From Timema cristinae (lineage: Eukaryota; Arthropoda; Insecta; Phasmatodea; Timematidae): a DNA stretch of 64,000 nt. The stretch's first letter is position 1, and every line of letters begins with the position of its first letter. The DNA lies in NCBI GenBank assembly GCA_039000515.1, contig JBCFYV010000504.1, positions 1 through 64,000 on the forward strand. The letters are read 5' to 3'. The position numbers were made by a program, and so were the translations under genes. This document shows positions 1 through 10,949 of the stretch, piece after piece. The notes under the pieces were generated by a model that worked only from the letters and a program-made list of their open reading frames with translations, did no database searches and was not told where the DNA came from.

Positions 1-69
1 TAAAAAATTTTTTTAGAGTATTTTTTTTTTATCCCCGGGTTCGGGTTATAGCTTTAAGTACAAATTTTA

Positions 70-930
70 CGCTAATGGATTGGGTTTTTGGGGAAGGGCG
101 TGGAGGGAGAGTGGAAAACCATTTGGGAAAAAACCCACCCTCAGTTCCCCCTACCGGATTCAAAACCTCGACCCTCCCCCTCCTCGGAAAGTCAAAAAAA
201 AAACCACGTCGTCTTCCAATATGTACAAAAAAAATTTTTAAACCCGAATGTACCATCATTTGCACATGATGAGGTGTTTTAAAATCTTTCGGGGGTTTTT
301 TTGGGGAAAAGGGGAAAAACCCGGCATTTGTTTGGGAGGGAGAGGGGAAAAAAAACAAACACATCATTTCCCAAACAATTTTGTTCAAAAAAGTTTTTAT
401 CCGAATGTCCCATTTTTTGCCCCATGATATGAGTGTAAAATCGTTCGGGAGTAAAAATTTGGGGAAATTTGGGGAAAGGGGGAAAACCCAAACATTTGCT
501 TGGGAGAGAGTGGAAAAACAAACACATCATCTTCCGATATGTTTAAAAATTTTTCCAAATAAAAAAAATGTACCTTTATTTGCGCATGATGAGAGAGTGT
601 AAAAGATTCAGAGAAACTAATGGATTGGGAAATTTGGGGAAAGGGGAACCCGCATTTGTTGGAAGGAGAGGGGAAAAACCCAAGCTCGTTCATCCTGCCC
701 CGAGTTTTCAAAACCTCGTCTCTACAACCTCCCCAGTAAAAAAAAAACACATATCTTCCAACAATATGTTCGAAAAAGTTTTTATCCGAATTCACCATCA
801 TTTGCGCTTGATTTGAGTGTGTAAAATTCAGAGTACAAATTTGGGGAAAGGGGGGAACCCGGATTTGTTTGGAGGGAGAGGGGAAAAACCAACCCCATTT
901 CCCCCTCCCGGGAAAATTCGAACCTTGATC
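70..930. repeat. Degenerate tandem satellite, about 5 copies of 160-215 bp
   Basis: Five successive units share the same order of modules. Each begins with a block like ATTTGGGGAAAGGGG (near 90, 293, 455, 625 and 838), followed by GGAGGGAGAGGGG and then a segment resembling TTCAAAACCTCGACC. They end with ATCATTTGCGCATGATGAG followed by GTGTAAAA. Copies differ mostly in homopolymer length. The segment near 910 reads AATTCGAACCTTGA, the complement of a Pol III B-box-like motif. The block lies outside the left terminal repeat of Polinton 1, yet its ATTTGCGCATGATGAG module recurs inverted inside that element near 10070. No gene is supported here; open frames crossing the block are repeat-derived. 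Confidence 0.8.
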
Positions 931-1562
931 CCAAACCGTTTTAATTCTTATACTAAAATATTTAGCTTTGAAGATGTGTCGAATTTTATATGCTACATTT
1001 TAAGACCAGGCTTCAGACTTGAACCAAATATTAAAAAAGCTTTCCCGTTACACAAAAAATTTTCCCAATTGAAAAAAAATAAAAAAAATAGCTTCGATAC
1101 ATTTGCATTTTTTAAAATCTCATAATTATTTATAAAACTATAAAAAATGATTTTTTAAAATTTTTTATATTTATAATTATTTTCGGACTTTGGGTTAGGA
1201 GGCTGTAAAACCCCCAAACTTGCTCTCTCCATTAAAATTTACTCTTGCTATACCCTTGTTTGAATGCCTCCCCAAAGTAAATGGCTGGTGCGCCACTGAT
1301 TGGTAAATTATATGAAAATATATTTTATTTTACCTTTTCCTTCAAAATCATCTTAAAAATGGTAAAAATCTTACTCTTGACTTTTGGGATTCTTTGATAA
1401 AATGGTTATAAAAAAATTCACAATGATAATAAGTAGTTCACAGATTTATCTGATTACCAAACCCCTTCCCTTCACCTCTGACAAGATGTGTATTAATCCC
1501 CAAATTGTGAATGTGGGGAATGCCAGGCCTCCACCGTGGTTCGGTTTCCCGTTAAACTGTAG
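931..1562. other. AT-rich flank of Polinton 1, no gene
   Basis: AT-rich sequence between the satellite and the left end of Polinton 1. I see no coding similarity, RNA gene or repeat beyond simple A and T runs. Confidence 0.6.
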
Positions 1563-1567
1563 GCCTT
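1563..1567. repeat. Left target-site duplication of Polinton 1 (GCCTT)
   Basis: The five bases GCCTT directly precede the AGTA terminus at 1568. The same five bases directly follow the opposite terminus at 18079-18083. Polintons usually make 6-bp duplications. The preceding G run (GGCCTT) leaves room for one lost or gained base in this noisy stretch. Confidence 0.65.
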
Positions 1568-1798
1568 AGTAAAATTTACAATCTCATGCATGAGGGCACG
1601 AAGGGTAATGGGGATATGTTGTGTGTTCCCCCACCCCTCAACCATTCCCCCCCCTCCCGCGCCTCGTATGTTTTGGCTCGCGGGTTCTTTTCTCTGTCTG
1701 CTCACCCATACTAATGGGAAAAATGGGATGGAGGAGTAATGTGTATGTGTGTGTGTTCCCCACCCCTCCCCCCCCGGGGCCCGGAGATTTCCGCGGAC
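1568..1798 (+). repeat. Left inverted terminal repeat of Polinton 1
   Basis: Reads outward-in from AGTAAAATTTACAAT, through GAGGGCAC, CCCCCACCCCTCAACC, CTCCCGCGCCTCGTATG and GGATGGAGGA, to a G/T-rich TGTGTGTGTGTTC tract and CCGCGGAC. The reverse complement of 17839-18078 has the same landmarks in the same order with similar spacing. Differences are mainly single bases and run lengths. Confidence 0.88.
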
Positions 1799-3459
1799 AC
1801 GCTTAGCTTCATTATACATGCAGAGAGGGGGGGGGGAAATGACCCGTGAGTTGCAAAGGAGGGGGAGCATTAGAGAAAGGTTTGGTAGGGGATTTGCTCA
1901 GTCTATGCAAGCTCGCCAAGGGGGGCGTGAGATTCGCATGAAAAATGATCTAGAAAAAAAGAGTTTTAAACCTTTTTAAACCCTTTGTGCTAAATTTTTT
2001 TTTTTAGTTTTGACGCAGCTATCTCTAAAACAGACTTAAAAAAAAGGGTGTTTTTTCGCTTGGGGTGACTTTCCTCAAACTCTCCCCTTCTTTAGAAATG
2101 TTTATGGGGAAAAAAGGGGTTTTTGACAAGTGATGGATGTCTTATCTTATCGGGTGGCTATCTCGACCCCCCTAGCTATTAGACTGCTTTAACTCCGGAA
2201 GTTAGCATCTGTTTTGCTTTTATCTGGGGGGGGGAAGCTTTTGAACATAAATTTGGGCTGTGAGAATTTTAAAAAAAAATATCTTTAAAAAGGGGGGCTT
2301 AAAAGTAGTTTATTAAAGTTGGGAAATGCCTCTCCCTTAAAAGTGGGGTTTTCTGAGAACTTTAAACTTCCCACGCTCTGTTGGGGAGGGGTTTAAAAAT
2401 CCCCTTCAAAACCAAACTCCTTTTCGCCCCGCCTTTCCCGAAGAGGGGGTAGTAGTTTGCAAACCCCTTTCTTCTTATATTGGGGTTACTCCTTTAAGGG
2501 AAACATTAGCTATAATTTTATATTCAAAAAAAACAACATCAAGAAAAGTCTAGTGAATTTTCTCAAAAAAGCGCTTTTTTCTGCCCAAAGGGGGCGAGTG
2601 GGGGAGTGCCAAGGAAGTGACCCGTTTTTGGATAGGTCACGGATAAATTTTATCACTAATATAAAAGGGGGAAAGACTAGATCGGGGGGTAGAGTTTTTT
2701 CACCTTTTTGGGGGGAAAAAAATATAACGTGTGGTTACCAAGCGTTTTTCTCTACTGGGCCGTTTAACAGCTGAAGGAGCTTCCAAAGCTGATTTACTGC
2801 TTTTTTTACGAAGCATTTTTCCAAAAACAGCAAAACGGCACTCATAAGCTTTGGGAAAGGGACGTGAAAAGCTTGTTCGATTTTTTCAACCATTTCTAGG
2901 ATTAAACAAAAACAATTGAAAAAATGTATTTTTAGTCAAATCTCGTTAGGGGTGTACGAGTATTGTTTTTTCAACTCCACTCAAAGCAAAGGGGGGTTCA
3001 CTTCTTTTAATTCATAAAATTTGTACGTTGAATAATTTTTTAATCTGGGTTTTTGGATGTAGTAGTATGGTTTTTTCAACTCTTCCCTCTTCGCAAATTT
3101 TTGTGTTCATTTCCCCCTAATTCAACTTCTCAATTCCTAATTTGCACATAAAAAGTCTACTCTCCTCTTATATTCAAAAATTTATTCTTCATTGGTTAAG
3201 TTATTTTTTTCGATGTTTATTCTTTTTTCGCTCGGAAAATGTAGGGTAAGATGGGCGGGCTTCCAGGCCCCGGGGAAAAGGGGTTTGGTCCTCGCTTTAG
3301 CTCCAAAAATTTTTTGGAAACACGGATAAAAACTTTTTTCTTTTTTAATTTTAAAAGGGGTTTAAATCTCAGTCATGTGAATGAAGGGGTGTTTTTACAA
3401 AATTCAAAAACTCAGTCAGGCTGAATGATAACGCTAATAAATAAAAAAACATTATCAAT
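1799..3459. other. Polinton 1 left subterminal region, no gene identified
   Basis: Mixed AT-rich and G-run-rich sequence between the left terminal repeat and the internal satellite. One plus-strand open frame of 105 codons (2457-2774) is the longest. It has no motif I recognise and could be a remnant of a Polinton gene or chance. A TATA-like stretch and several A/T runs are present but no convincing promoter. Confidence 0.45.
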
Positions 3460-4720
3460 GTTAGCATAAAAAATGTATTTTCGAGTCATTTTTTAATACA
3501 TTTAATATGATTTTGGTTAATCTAATTTAGAGGTATTCGGGAAAAAAGAGTGCTTTTCCTAGCATCACGTCTTACTACCAATTAAGCTAATATTTTTAGA
3601 TATAATTTAAAAGGTCATTTTTATAAGATGTGTACTCTCTTTTGGGGTGAAGAAAAAATTAAAAAACCATTTTTTGAAAAAAACCCCCCCTCAGTACACC
3701 CAGCCTAATTCAAAACCTTGACCCTTTCCCGTCATAGGCAGTCTTAGGGTTAAAAAATTAAATTTCTTTACATTTTTTTTGAATACTTTTAAATTTTATG
3801 ATTTTGGTTAATCAAAAATGGGGGGTATTCGGAAAATAAAAAATTTATTTTTAGTAAAAAAAAGGGGTCTATATTTATAAGTTTTTTGAAAATCTCTTTT
3901 GTAAAAAGAAGAATTATAAACCATTTTTTGAGAAACGCCCCTCAGTACACCCAGCCAAGTTTCAAACCCTTGACCCTTTCCCCGTCATAGGCAGTCTTAG
4001 GGTTAGGCATTAATCATATCTTTTTTTGGGGTTTACATTTAATATGATTTTGTTAATCTAATGGAGGTATTCGGAAAATAGCTAATATTTTTTGATTATA
4101 AGAAAGGGGTCATATTTATAAGATGTGTATTCTCTTTTGTGTGAAGAAAAATTAAAAACCATTTTTTTGAAAAAAATGGGCCCTCAGTACACCCACCCTA
4201 GTTTTGGGAACCCTTTGGGATCCTTCCCGTCATAGGCAGTCTTAGGGTTAGGCATTAATCATATATTTTTTTGAATACTTTAATATGATTTTGGTTAATC
4301 TAATCGGAGGTATTGGGAAAAAAAGCTTTTTTTTTGATATAAAAAGGGGGTTATATTTATAATGTGTACTCCCTTTTGTGTGAAAAAAGAATTATAAACC
4401 ATTTTTTGAGAAAATCGTCCTCGTACCCCCCAGCCTAGATTCGAACCTTGACCTTCCCGTCGGGGGCAGTCTTAGGGTTAGGCATTAATCATATTTTTTT
4501 TTGGAATACATTAATATGATTTTGGTTAATCTAATCGGAGGTATTGGGAAAAAATTAGCTAATATTTTTAGATATAAGAAAAGGGTCTATTTTTAAAAGA
4601 TGTGTACTCTCTTTTGTGTGAAGAAAGAAAAAAAACCTTTTTTGGGAAAAAAATCGCCCTCATTTACACCCAACCTAGATTCGAACCTTAAACCCCCCTT
4701 TTATCATAAAACGGGTCATT
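3460..4720. repeat. Tandem satellite with tRNA B-box-like module, about 5 copies of ~235 bp
   Basis: Five head-to-tail units each contain ATATGATTTTGGTTAATCTAAT, then GGAGGTATT, GATATAA, TGTGTACTCTCTTTTGTGTG, then CAGTACACCCAGCCTAGATT, TCGAACCTTGACC and CCCGTCATAGGCAGTCTTAG. The last landmark recurs near 3735, 3985, 4230 and 4461 in full. The TAGATTCGAACC segment is the complement of a Pol III B box (GGTTCGAATC), so the unit may derive from a tRNA-type SINE on the minus strand. No A box was clear. The array lies wholly inside Polinton 1, upstream of the polymerase. Confidence 0.82.
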
Positions 4721-5270
4721 TATACTGCAAGAGTAGTGCAATTTAAATAACTTTGGGCTTTTTTGATTATAAAAAATTAATTAAAAAAATTTAAAATATA
4801 TGCCTACTTTTGAAAAGATGTAACCTTTTTTTTGTACATGACCCAGATATCCCTGTTTGTTTTTTATAGCCGTCTTTGAGCCGGTTGGAAAAGATTCTAG
4901 AGCAAGCTGGTCAAAAAAGAAAAGGTTAATACGAAGGAGAGAGTAGGGCCTGTTTAGAGCATTGTGGGACCCACGAATTTTTTTAAAAAAACATGCCCCG
5001 GACCGCCCGCAAAACGAGTTCGCTTGTCACCCCCTATCATTGTATCCGCCAACCCAATGGGAATAGAGTTTATATCTCGCGGATCTGGGGGCTTTGAACA
5101 ACTTTTAATTAGTACTTGAAACATTTCGCCCCTCTTCGCGAAGGGGAAAGGGGTTTTAAAGCTTAATTGAACATTACCTGGCCGAATTAGACTCGTGGAC
5201 TGTTTTTTGGACCATGACAATATAGACACAACAGATCCAAAGCTTATAAAACCCCTTTTACGAAAATTAG
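4721..5270. other. Upstream of the polymerase, coding-like but unidentified
   Basis: Base composition becomes more balanced from about 4900. A minus-strand open frame of 91 codons spans 4954-5229, but the plus strand could equally hold the broken N-terminus of the polymerase. I see no diagnostic motif on either strand. Confidence 0.35.
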
Positions 5271-8200
5271 GTGCAGGGATTTACTCAGTTTAGGCTTTAC
5301 CGGGAAACCCCCCTAGGACTATCTATCAAACTTATTGAACAAGATACGCCCCAGCATTTAAAGGGGCGTACACAATCAGTAATGAACTACCCTATAAGGA
5401 TCCTGTACCCGTTTTCGTGCGGGGCGGGAAAATTTATGTTTAAAGACCGTAGAGAAAGAATCAAACGCGAAACGGGTCGATAAAGGTAAATTGTAGCCTC
5501 ATTTGCGAGTTTAGGCAACCTATGTAAGGGAGAATTGAAAAAAACTATTTCAAATTTTTCTTTATATGATAAATTTAACCCAATAAACTTGGAGGAGATA
5601 TATGAAAATAATTTGGTCTTTCCATTCCCTTTCTTAGATTGGGGCTTCGATTCTAGAGACTCGGGATGGATGTACGACCCGGGACTTTTGGGGAAAAAAG
5701 AGAGTAAATTTCTCCCAAAAAACTCGGCTTTCAGTCGGGGCCCACGTTCAAATCCCTGAAAAAATATAGCCCGACGTAGAGCGCGGGGTAAATGTTCAAG
5801 CTGAAGAAGGGCTTTGTTTCCCCCCTTCCGAAATTTGGGGTGCCTCTTTGAGCCGCAGGGAAAGCTGGTTTATCATTTATCCTAATTTCAAGATGTGCTG
5901 AAAACTGGATTTGGGGTCCCACTCCCCTTCGAAAGGGGGATTTTATAGAACGCTTCTAAAGGCTTTAAAGATATATCTGTTTAAAGTGTACACTGCAAAA
6001 CAGAAAGGGGTGCTTTTTATTGCCCCTGCAAAAAAACTCTAAAAAGCTAGTGATCGTTCCCGTACATGTCAGTGAAAAAGAGCACGTAAACTGTTATTTT
6101 TTCTTTAAAAATAGTGCATGGGACGGAAAAATTATATTTCAGGCCGATCAAAAATTTTTGTCACGGTTAATAAACCCCCCCAATAACGCCCCTGTCTGAT
6201 ACAAGACGCAGGTATTTTTGAAACCCATGTCTGACCCCTTTTCTGACTGAAAAAAAATTGAAAAACAAAAAAAAAACGTTTTAAAATATTTTGGGGGCGG
6301 TAAGGAGTACATTCCCCCAAAGGGGAGAATAAAATTCCCCAGCGTTCTCACAGTATAATTTAAAGGAGAAAACAGGATTTATCGTTGTACGCTGACTTGG
6401 AGTGCTTACTCTTTCCTATTGAAAATGTTTGATCCTGACAGGAAATTTTTTTAAAATGAGAATGTACGGGAGTCATGTAGGTATTCTGTAGGATGTAATT
6501 TAAATGTATTTTTGATTTTAATCTCTCAGAGTCCGACACTTACGGGAAAGATTTACGATCAATTTGTTGAAGCTCTAAAAAGATACGGAAAAAGCGCGTA
6601 CTAGTTTTAAGTACCGTATTTTAAATGACACCGCAAACCCCCGCTCAAAGAGAGGGACAAAATTTCGGCCAAAAAATTGTCATGTATGTGAAAAACCCTA
6701 CGCAAATGATGATACCCGTGTTAGGGATCATTGTCACTTGACAGGCCCTTTTTTCGTGGAAGCAGTCACGGGGGGTGTGTATTTTTTTAAAAGGGAAACC
6801 CTGGGTTTTTTCGGGTTTTTAGTAACCCAAAAGGGGCCCCCCTCGGCAATTTTTTCCTTCTTGAATCACTTGTTGAACGTAAAAAAATGACCCGTTCACG
6901 GGGGAGTGCGTTTTTGTAAATTCCCAGGAAAAGTTAAGGTTATTGGGGGGGATGGGGGGAAAAAGATTCAAAGAAAATCATGAATTTATATCCGGCATGG
7001 GTTTCGAGCGATCACAATTAAAATTTAGATATTTTTCAGCTTTCTATGTACCTCCCTAGAGAAATGTGTATTTTTCCTCGAAACCTAGCACTTAAAATCA
7101 CTTTAATTTCCCACCCTGTTGATGAAACGCTTCAAACTGCCCTCGTAAAGGTTGTGTTACCCAAATGAATATTAGATTCATTTGAGCGACTGAACGAGAC
7201 TCAGTTCCCGGCAAAGAAAAATTTTTACAACGCGCTCACGGATAGTATATCTCTCAGGAAGCTATGATCACCCCTGTGGGGTTTGGGACTATTTGAATGT
7301 AAGCCCTTTGGGATTCTGGGAAACCTTACCTGTATACAGCCCGTAACGCTACGGGGGGGGCGTTCTTTGAGAACTTTCGTCATCTTTGTGTGAAGACGTA
7401 TAGACTCGACCCCGGGATGGTCTTTTTACAGCTCCCGTCTGGCGAAACAGGCTCTATTGAGAATAACCCGGGCACGGTTGAATTAATAGATGACGGGGTT
7501 TAAAACCCCAATTCTTTTGAGGGGGTATTCGGGGAGGGGAAATTTTTCGTAGCTAATCGTCACTCTGTAGCGAATAAAACGTTTATGAGCTCATTTGACC
7601 GTTCCAAAACCGGGGGTCTTACCTTGTTTATTTTAGACGTGGGAAAGGGGGCTTTTTTCTTTTTTGCATGTTGAAACTCTTTTTCAAAAAGGGGGGGTTC
7701 AGGTGGCTTGAAGATAATTTTAAAAATTTAGCGTTTGGACGTGCTAAAAGTAGAAGGGCAATGCGGATACGGTATATATCTTTTAGATAGATCTTGAATT
7801 CCAAAGATGTACCGTGCTCATTTGACTTGCCCTTCTGTCTTGAAAAAGGGGTTCCACCCGTAGGGGAAAAAGAGAAATTGGGTTTCCCATTTAGTGATAA
7901 GGGGTTGGTACGAAATTTATTCAAATATCGTCATTGAAATTTTGTTTAGTGAAAGGATTGAAACTGAGTAGGGGATACAGGGTTCTCAGTTTTAAGCAAT
8001 CTCCAGGGGGGGCTCATTTTTCAAAATGAAGTGGAAAAAAGGAGTAAAGGAGGAAATCATTTGAAAAAAATGTTTTTCAAACTGATGAAAAATTTTCCGC
8101 ATTCGGTCGGGCCCTTTTAAACTAACAAGGGGTCTACCGTACGGTAAAGATAACTACCAGGTGGGAAGGGAAATTTTGGGGGGGTAACCTCATACCAGTT

Positions 8201-8925
8201 TCCAAAATTTAAAAACCGTAGGGTCGTTTTTAGAGAACCCGGTCATCATTGAGATGGAAACCGCAGGAAAAATTACTTTGATTTTGCCGATTTATGCGGA
8301 TTCGCCATTTTGGAAAAACCGGGGAAAATATTTTATGTACGGTCTACTTTAAAACCAAAGGGCATGGTTCCTGCCTTTTCCCCCGAGGTACGTTAAAACT
8401 CCAATACACAGATACGACTCACTTCCCCCACTACATGATGTTGAGATGCATACCAGCGGTTTTTAACCCCTTTTGCTAATGACTACCTGGATACCCCCAA
8501 TTACGGACAAAACAATGTTTAGGCATGCCCCTAGTAATAAAGGGGTGTCGGTAAACTTAAAAAAAAGAGACTCGAGGTCGGGGGTCATCACCATTTTATA
8601 GGTTTACGTCCAAACCTTTTTTCATTCGCGGTGGAAGGAGATGGCGAGACGCTCAAGGCTAAAGGTGTCAAGAGTAGCGCGTTAAGAACACTCTCGTTAG
8701 GGAATATCGTAATTGTTTGCCAATTGGGGGAGGGGAGTCATGAGAGGGCTCGTTAAAAAAGGCTGTAGTATTCAAACTTTACACTCAAAAAATTCAATCG
8801 GGGTTTCACTTGGCCTATCGGCGATAAAAGATTTGAAAAAAGCGGGTCATTTTAAAACTCTACCCCTTTGGGGTCATTACTCTATAAGTGAGCAACCACT
8901 CTTCCTTCCAAAAAACGTCAATTGA
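5271..8925 (+). pseudogene. Polinton protein-primed DNA polymerase B, frame-broken
   Basis: This gene would copy the element by protein-primed DNA synthesis. Motifs appear in family order on the plus strand, moving between frames. They are an exonuclease I-like YADLEC at 6388; a zinc-knuckle segment CHVCEKPY ... RDHCHLTG at 6678-6745, typical of Polinton polymerases; SFERLNETQFPAK near 7180; CVKTYRLDPGM at 7387; GGFRWLEDNF at 7692; and a palm motif QYTDT near 8402. The sequence ends with a GHYS-type C-terminus and a stop at about 8923. The palm aspartates lie on either side of an apparent one-base shift near 8414. The start is uncertain: 5271 and 5535 begin open frames that may be N-terminal pieces, and recognisable similarity starts only near 6380. 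About 3.65 kb is normal for this family. At least ten frame changes make it non-functional as written. Confidence 0.86.
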
Positions 8926-9099
8926 GCCGGACCCCTAATCTCTTAGTGCAAGTGTGTGTCAGTGCTTTGTATATTTTGATCTACAAATTTTTTCCAGTAC
9001 AAGTGAGCGGGGGTTCTACTTTCCCCCTAAGAGACGTTGATACTAACTCTCCATGTCTCTATTGGGTAAGTGAATAATTAATGTCAATGTTTAAGAACT
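8926..9099. other. Short spacer after the polymerase
   Basis: Follows the polymerase stop and leads into AT-rich repeats. No terminator or poly(A) signal is convincing. Confidence 0.4.
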
Positions 9100-9495
9100 A
9101 GAAATTTTTAGTGCTTTAAAAAAAAGTCTTGAGAAAAAAAAATTCATGTTTTATAAATTTAAAAATGAAGAAAAAAAAAATACTAATTTTGTGCGTATCT
9201 GTTTAAAAAAAAGTAAAACATTTATTCATTAAATAGAGTTTTCTGTGGTGTGCATGTGTGTTTTATTTTTTTTGATTAAAACGAGGGGTGAATTTTTTTT
9301 AAAGTCAATTTTATAGAATATACCTTTATCACTAGAAAATGTTAGTGCTTCTAAAAAAAGACTTGAGAAAAAAAAAATCAGTCTGTAACTTAATGAAGAA
9401 AAAAAATATACTAATTTAGTAGTTTATCTGTTTTAAAAAATGTATATCTTTATATTATTAAATAGATTTTTTCCGTGGTGCATGTGATGTGGAGT
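9100..9495. repeat. Direct duplication of ~235 bp
   Basis: Two copies (about 9108-9260 and 9343-9490) share TTAGTGCTT, then AAGTCTTGAGAAAAAAAA, AATGAAGAAAAAAAA, TACTAATTT, TATCTGTTT, ATTAAATAGA and GTGGTGCATGTG in order. It is part of the AT-rich repeat island between polymerase and integrase of Polinton 1. Confidence 0.75.
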
Positions 9496-9579
9496 ACATG
9501 TTTTGTTATTTTTTTACCGGGCCTCCCCCTCTCCCTCTTTGATACTTTTCTTTATTTGTTCGTTTTCAGTATTTAAAAA

Positions 9580-10560
9580 AATTTAAAAATACAGGATGGG
9601 AAAACATTTTTTTACCTTTGACCTAGTAATAATAAAAAAAACCTTGAGTACAGAGAGTATTCCACTCTCGTCATACCAAATGATGGTACTAGCATCCTAC
9701 TCACCCTTCCCCTTTTAGTTTATTTAAATGGGGAAAAACTTTTTTTTTACCTTAAAAAATAAAGTCATATTTTTGGGAAATTGGCATGGGTACACTCTCG
9801 TCATGCCCCAAAATGATTGTGCTTTTGGGTTTTAATAGTACCCTTTAAAAAAATTTTTAAAAAAAATTGGGATTTAAAAAATCTTTTTTTTTTACATTTA
9901 ACCTAGTAAATAATAAAACCATAGGTCCAGAGAGTATTCACACTTTCGTCATACAAAAAATGATGGAATAGCCCCCAAACTCATCCTTCCCCCCTTTTAG
10001 TTTATTTAAAGGGGGGAAAAAATTTTTTACCTTAAATAATAAAGTCATATGTGAATGGTATGGTTTACACTCTCACATGCGCAAATGATGGTGCAATTGT
10101 TATGTTTAGTACCTTTAAAAAAAAATTTTAAAAAAAAAATTGGGTTTTTAAAAATTTTTTTTTTTTTATCTTTCCCTAGTAAATAATATAAAACCATAGG
10201 CCCAAGAGAGTATTCATTTTTCCCCGTCATACACAAAGGGGGGGTTTTACATAGACCCAACTCATTTTTTAACATTTTGTTTATTTAAAGGGGGGAAAAC
10301 ATTTTTACCTTAAAAAAAAAAGTCATATTTGGAAGGGTAGGGGTACATTTTTCATTTTGCGCAAATGAGGGTCCCAATTTTTGTTATAAATTTGTCCCCT
10401 TTTAAAATTTAAAAATTTTTAAAAAAAAAAATCAGGTTTGGGAAAAATTTTTTTTTTACCTTAAATAATAAAGAAAATTTTTGGGAATGGTAGGGGTAAA
10501 ATCATAAATGCGCAAAGGGTTGGTATTTTAGTACCTACTCACCCTTACCCTTTTTTAGAT
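9580..10560. repeat. Tandem array of ~275-bp units, at least 3 copies
   Basis: Units start near 9622, 9901 and 10173 with CTAGTAAATAATAAAACC followed by AGAGAGTATTC and TCGTCATAC. Each continues with TCACCCTTCCCC, TTTAGTTTATTTAAA, TACCTTAAATAATAAAGTC and TTTACACTCTCACATGCGCA. A fourth, partial unit ends near 10555. The module ACTCTCACATGCGCAAATGA is the reverse complement of a module in the 70-930 satellite outside the element. Confidence 0.82.
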
Positions 10561-10584
10561 GTAAAGAATAAAAAAGGTTAATCG

Positions 10585-10945
10585 ATAATTTTTTTTTTTT
10601 TAAAAAAAAAGTCGTTACTTTTTTAAAGAAAAGAAAAAAATTTTAAAAAAAGTATCAATCGTCTTTAAATTTTATTTTTTTTTAAAAAAAAAGCTCGTTA
10701 CTTTATAAAGATAAGAATAAAATTTAAATACAGTATCAATCGTGAAAAATTTTCCCTTTTTACAAAAAAAAAGGGGTATTAAACTAATACAAAGAATTTT
10801 AAACGCTAAAAAGTTTACCCCATTATTAAACTTATAATTTAAATTTTTTAAAACATTGCAGTAGCTGTAAAAAAAATTAAACTTATACCGGGAATAAACT
10901 TTTTTAAAATTTTAAAACATTGCGGGGTAGCTGTGGAAAAAAATT
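10585..10945. repeat. Two further AT-rich direct duplications
   Basis: First pair (about 10590-10660 and 10675-10742): GTCGTTACTTT, AAAGA.AAGAA and AGTATCAATCGT recur 85 bp apart. Second pair (about 10815-10870 and 10875-10945): AAACTTATA, TTTTAAAACATTGC and GTAGCTGT recur. They complete the 1.9-kb repeat island of Polinton 1. Confidence 0.7.
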
Positions 10946-10949
10946 TTTT

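Noticed and set aside
9580..10560. Regularly spaced repeats as a possible CRISPR array
   Set aside because: Units are ~275 bp, degenerate over their whole length and lack short exact repeats with unique spacers. The setting is eukaryotic.
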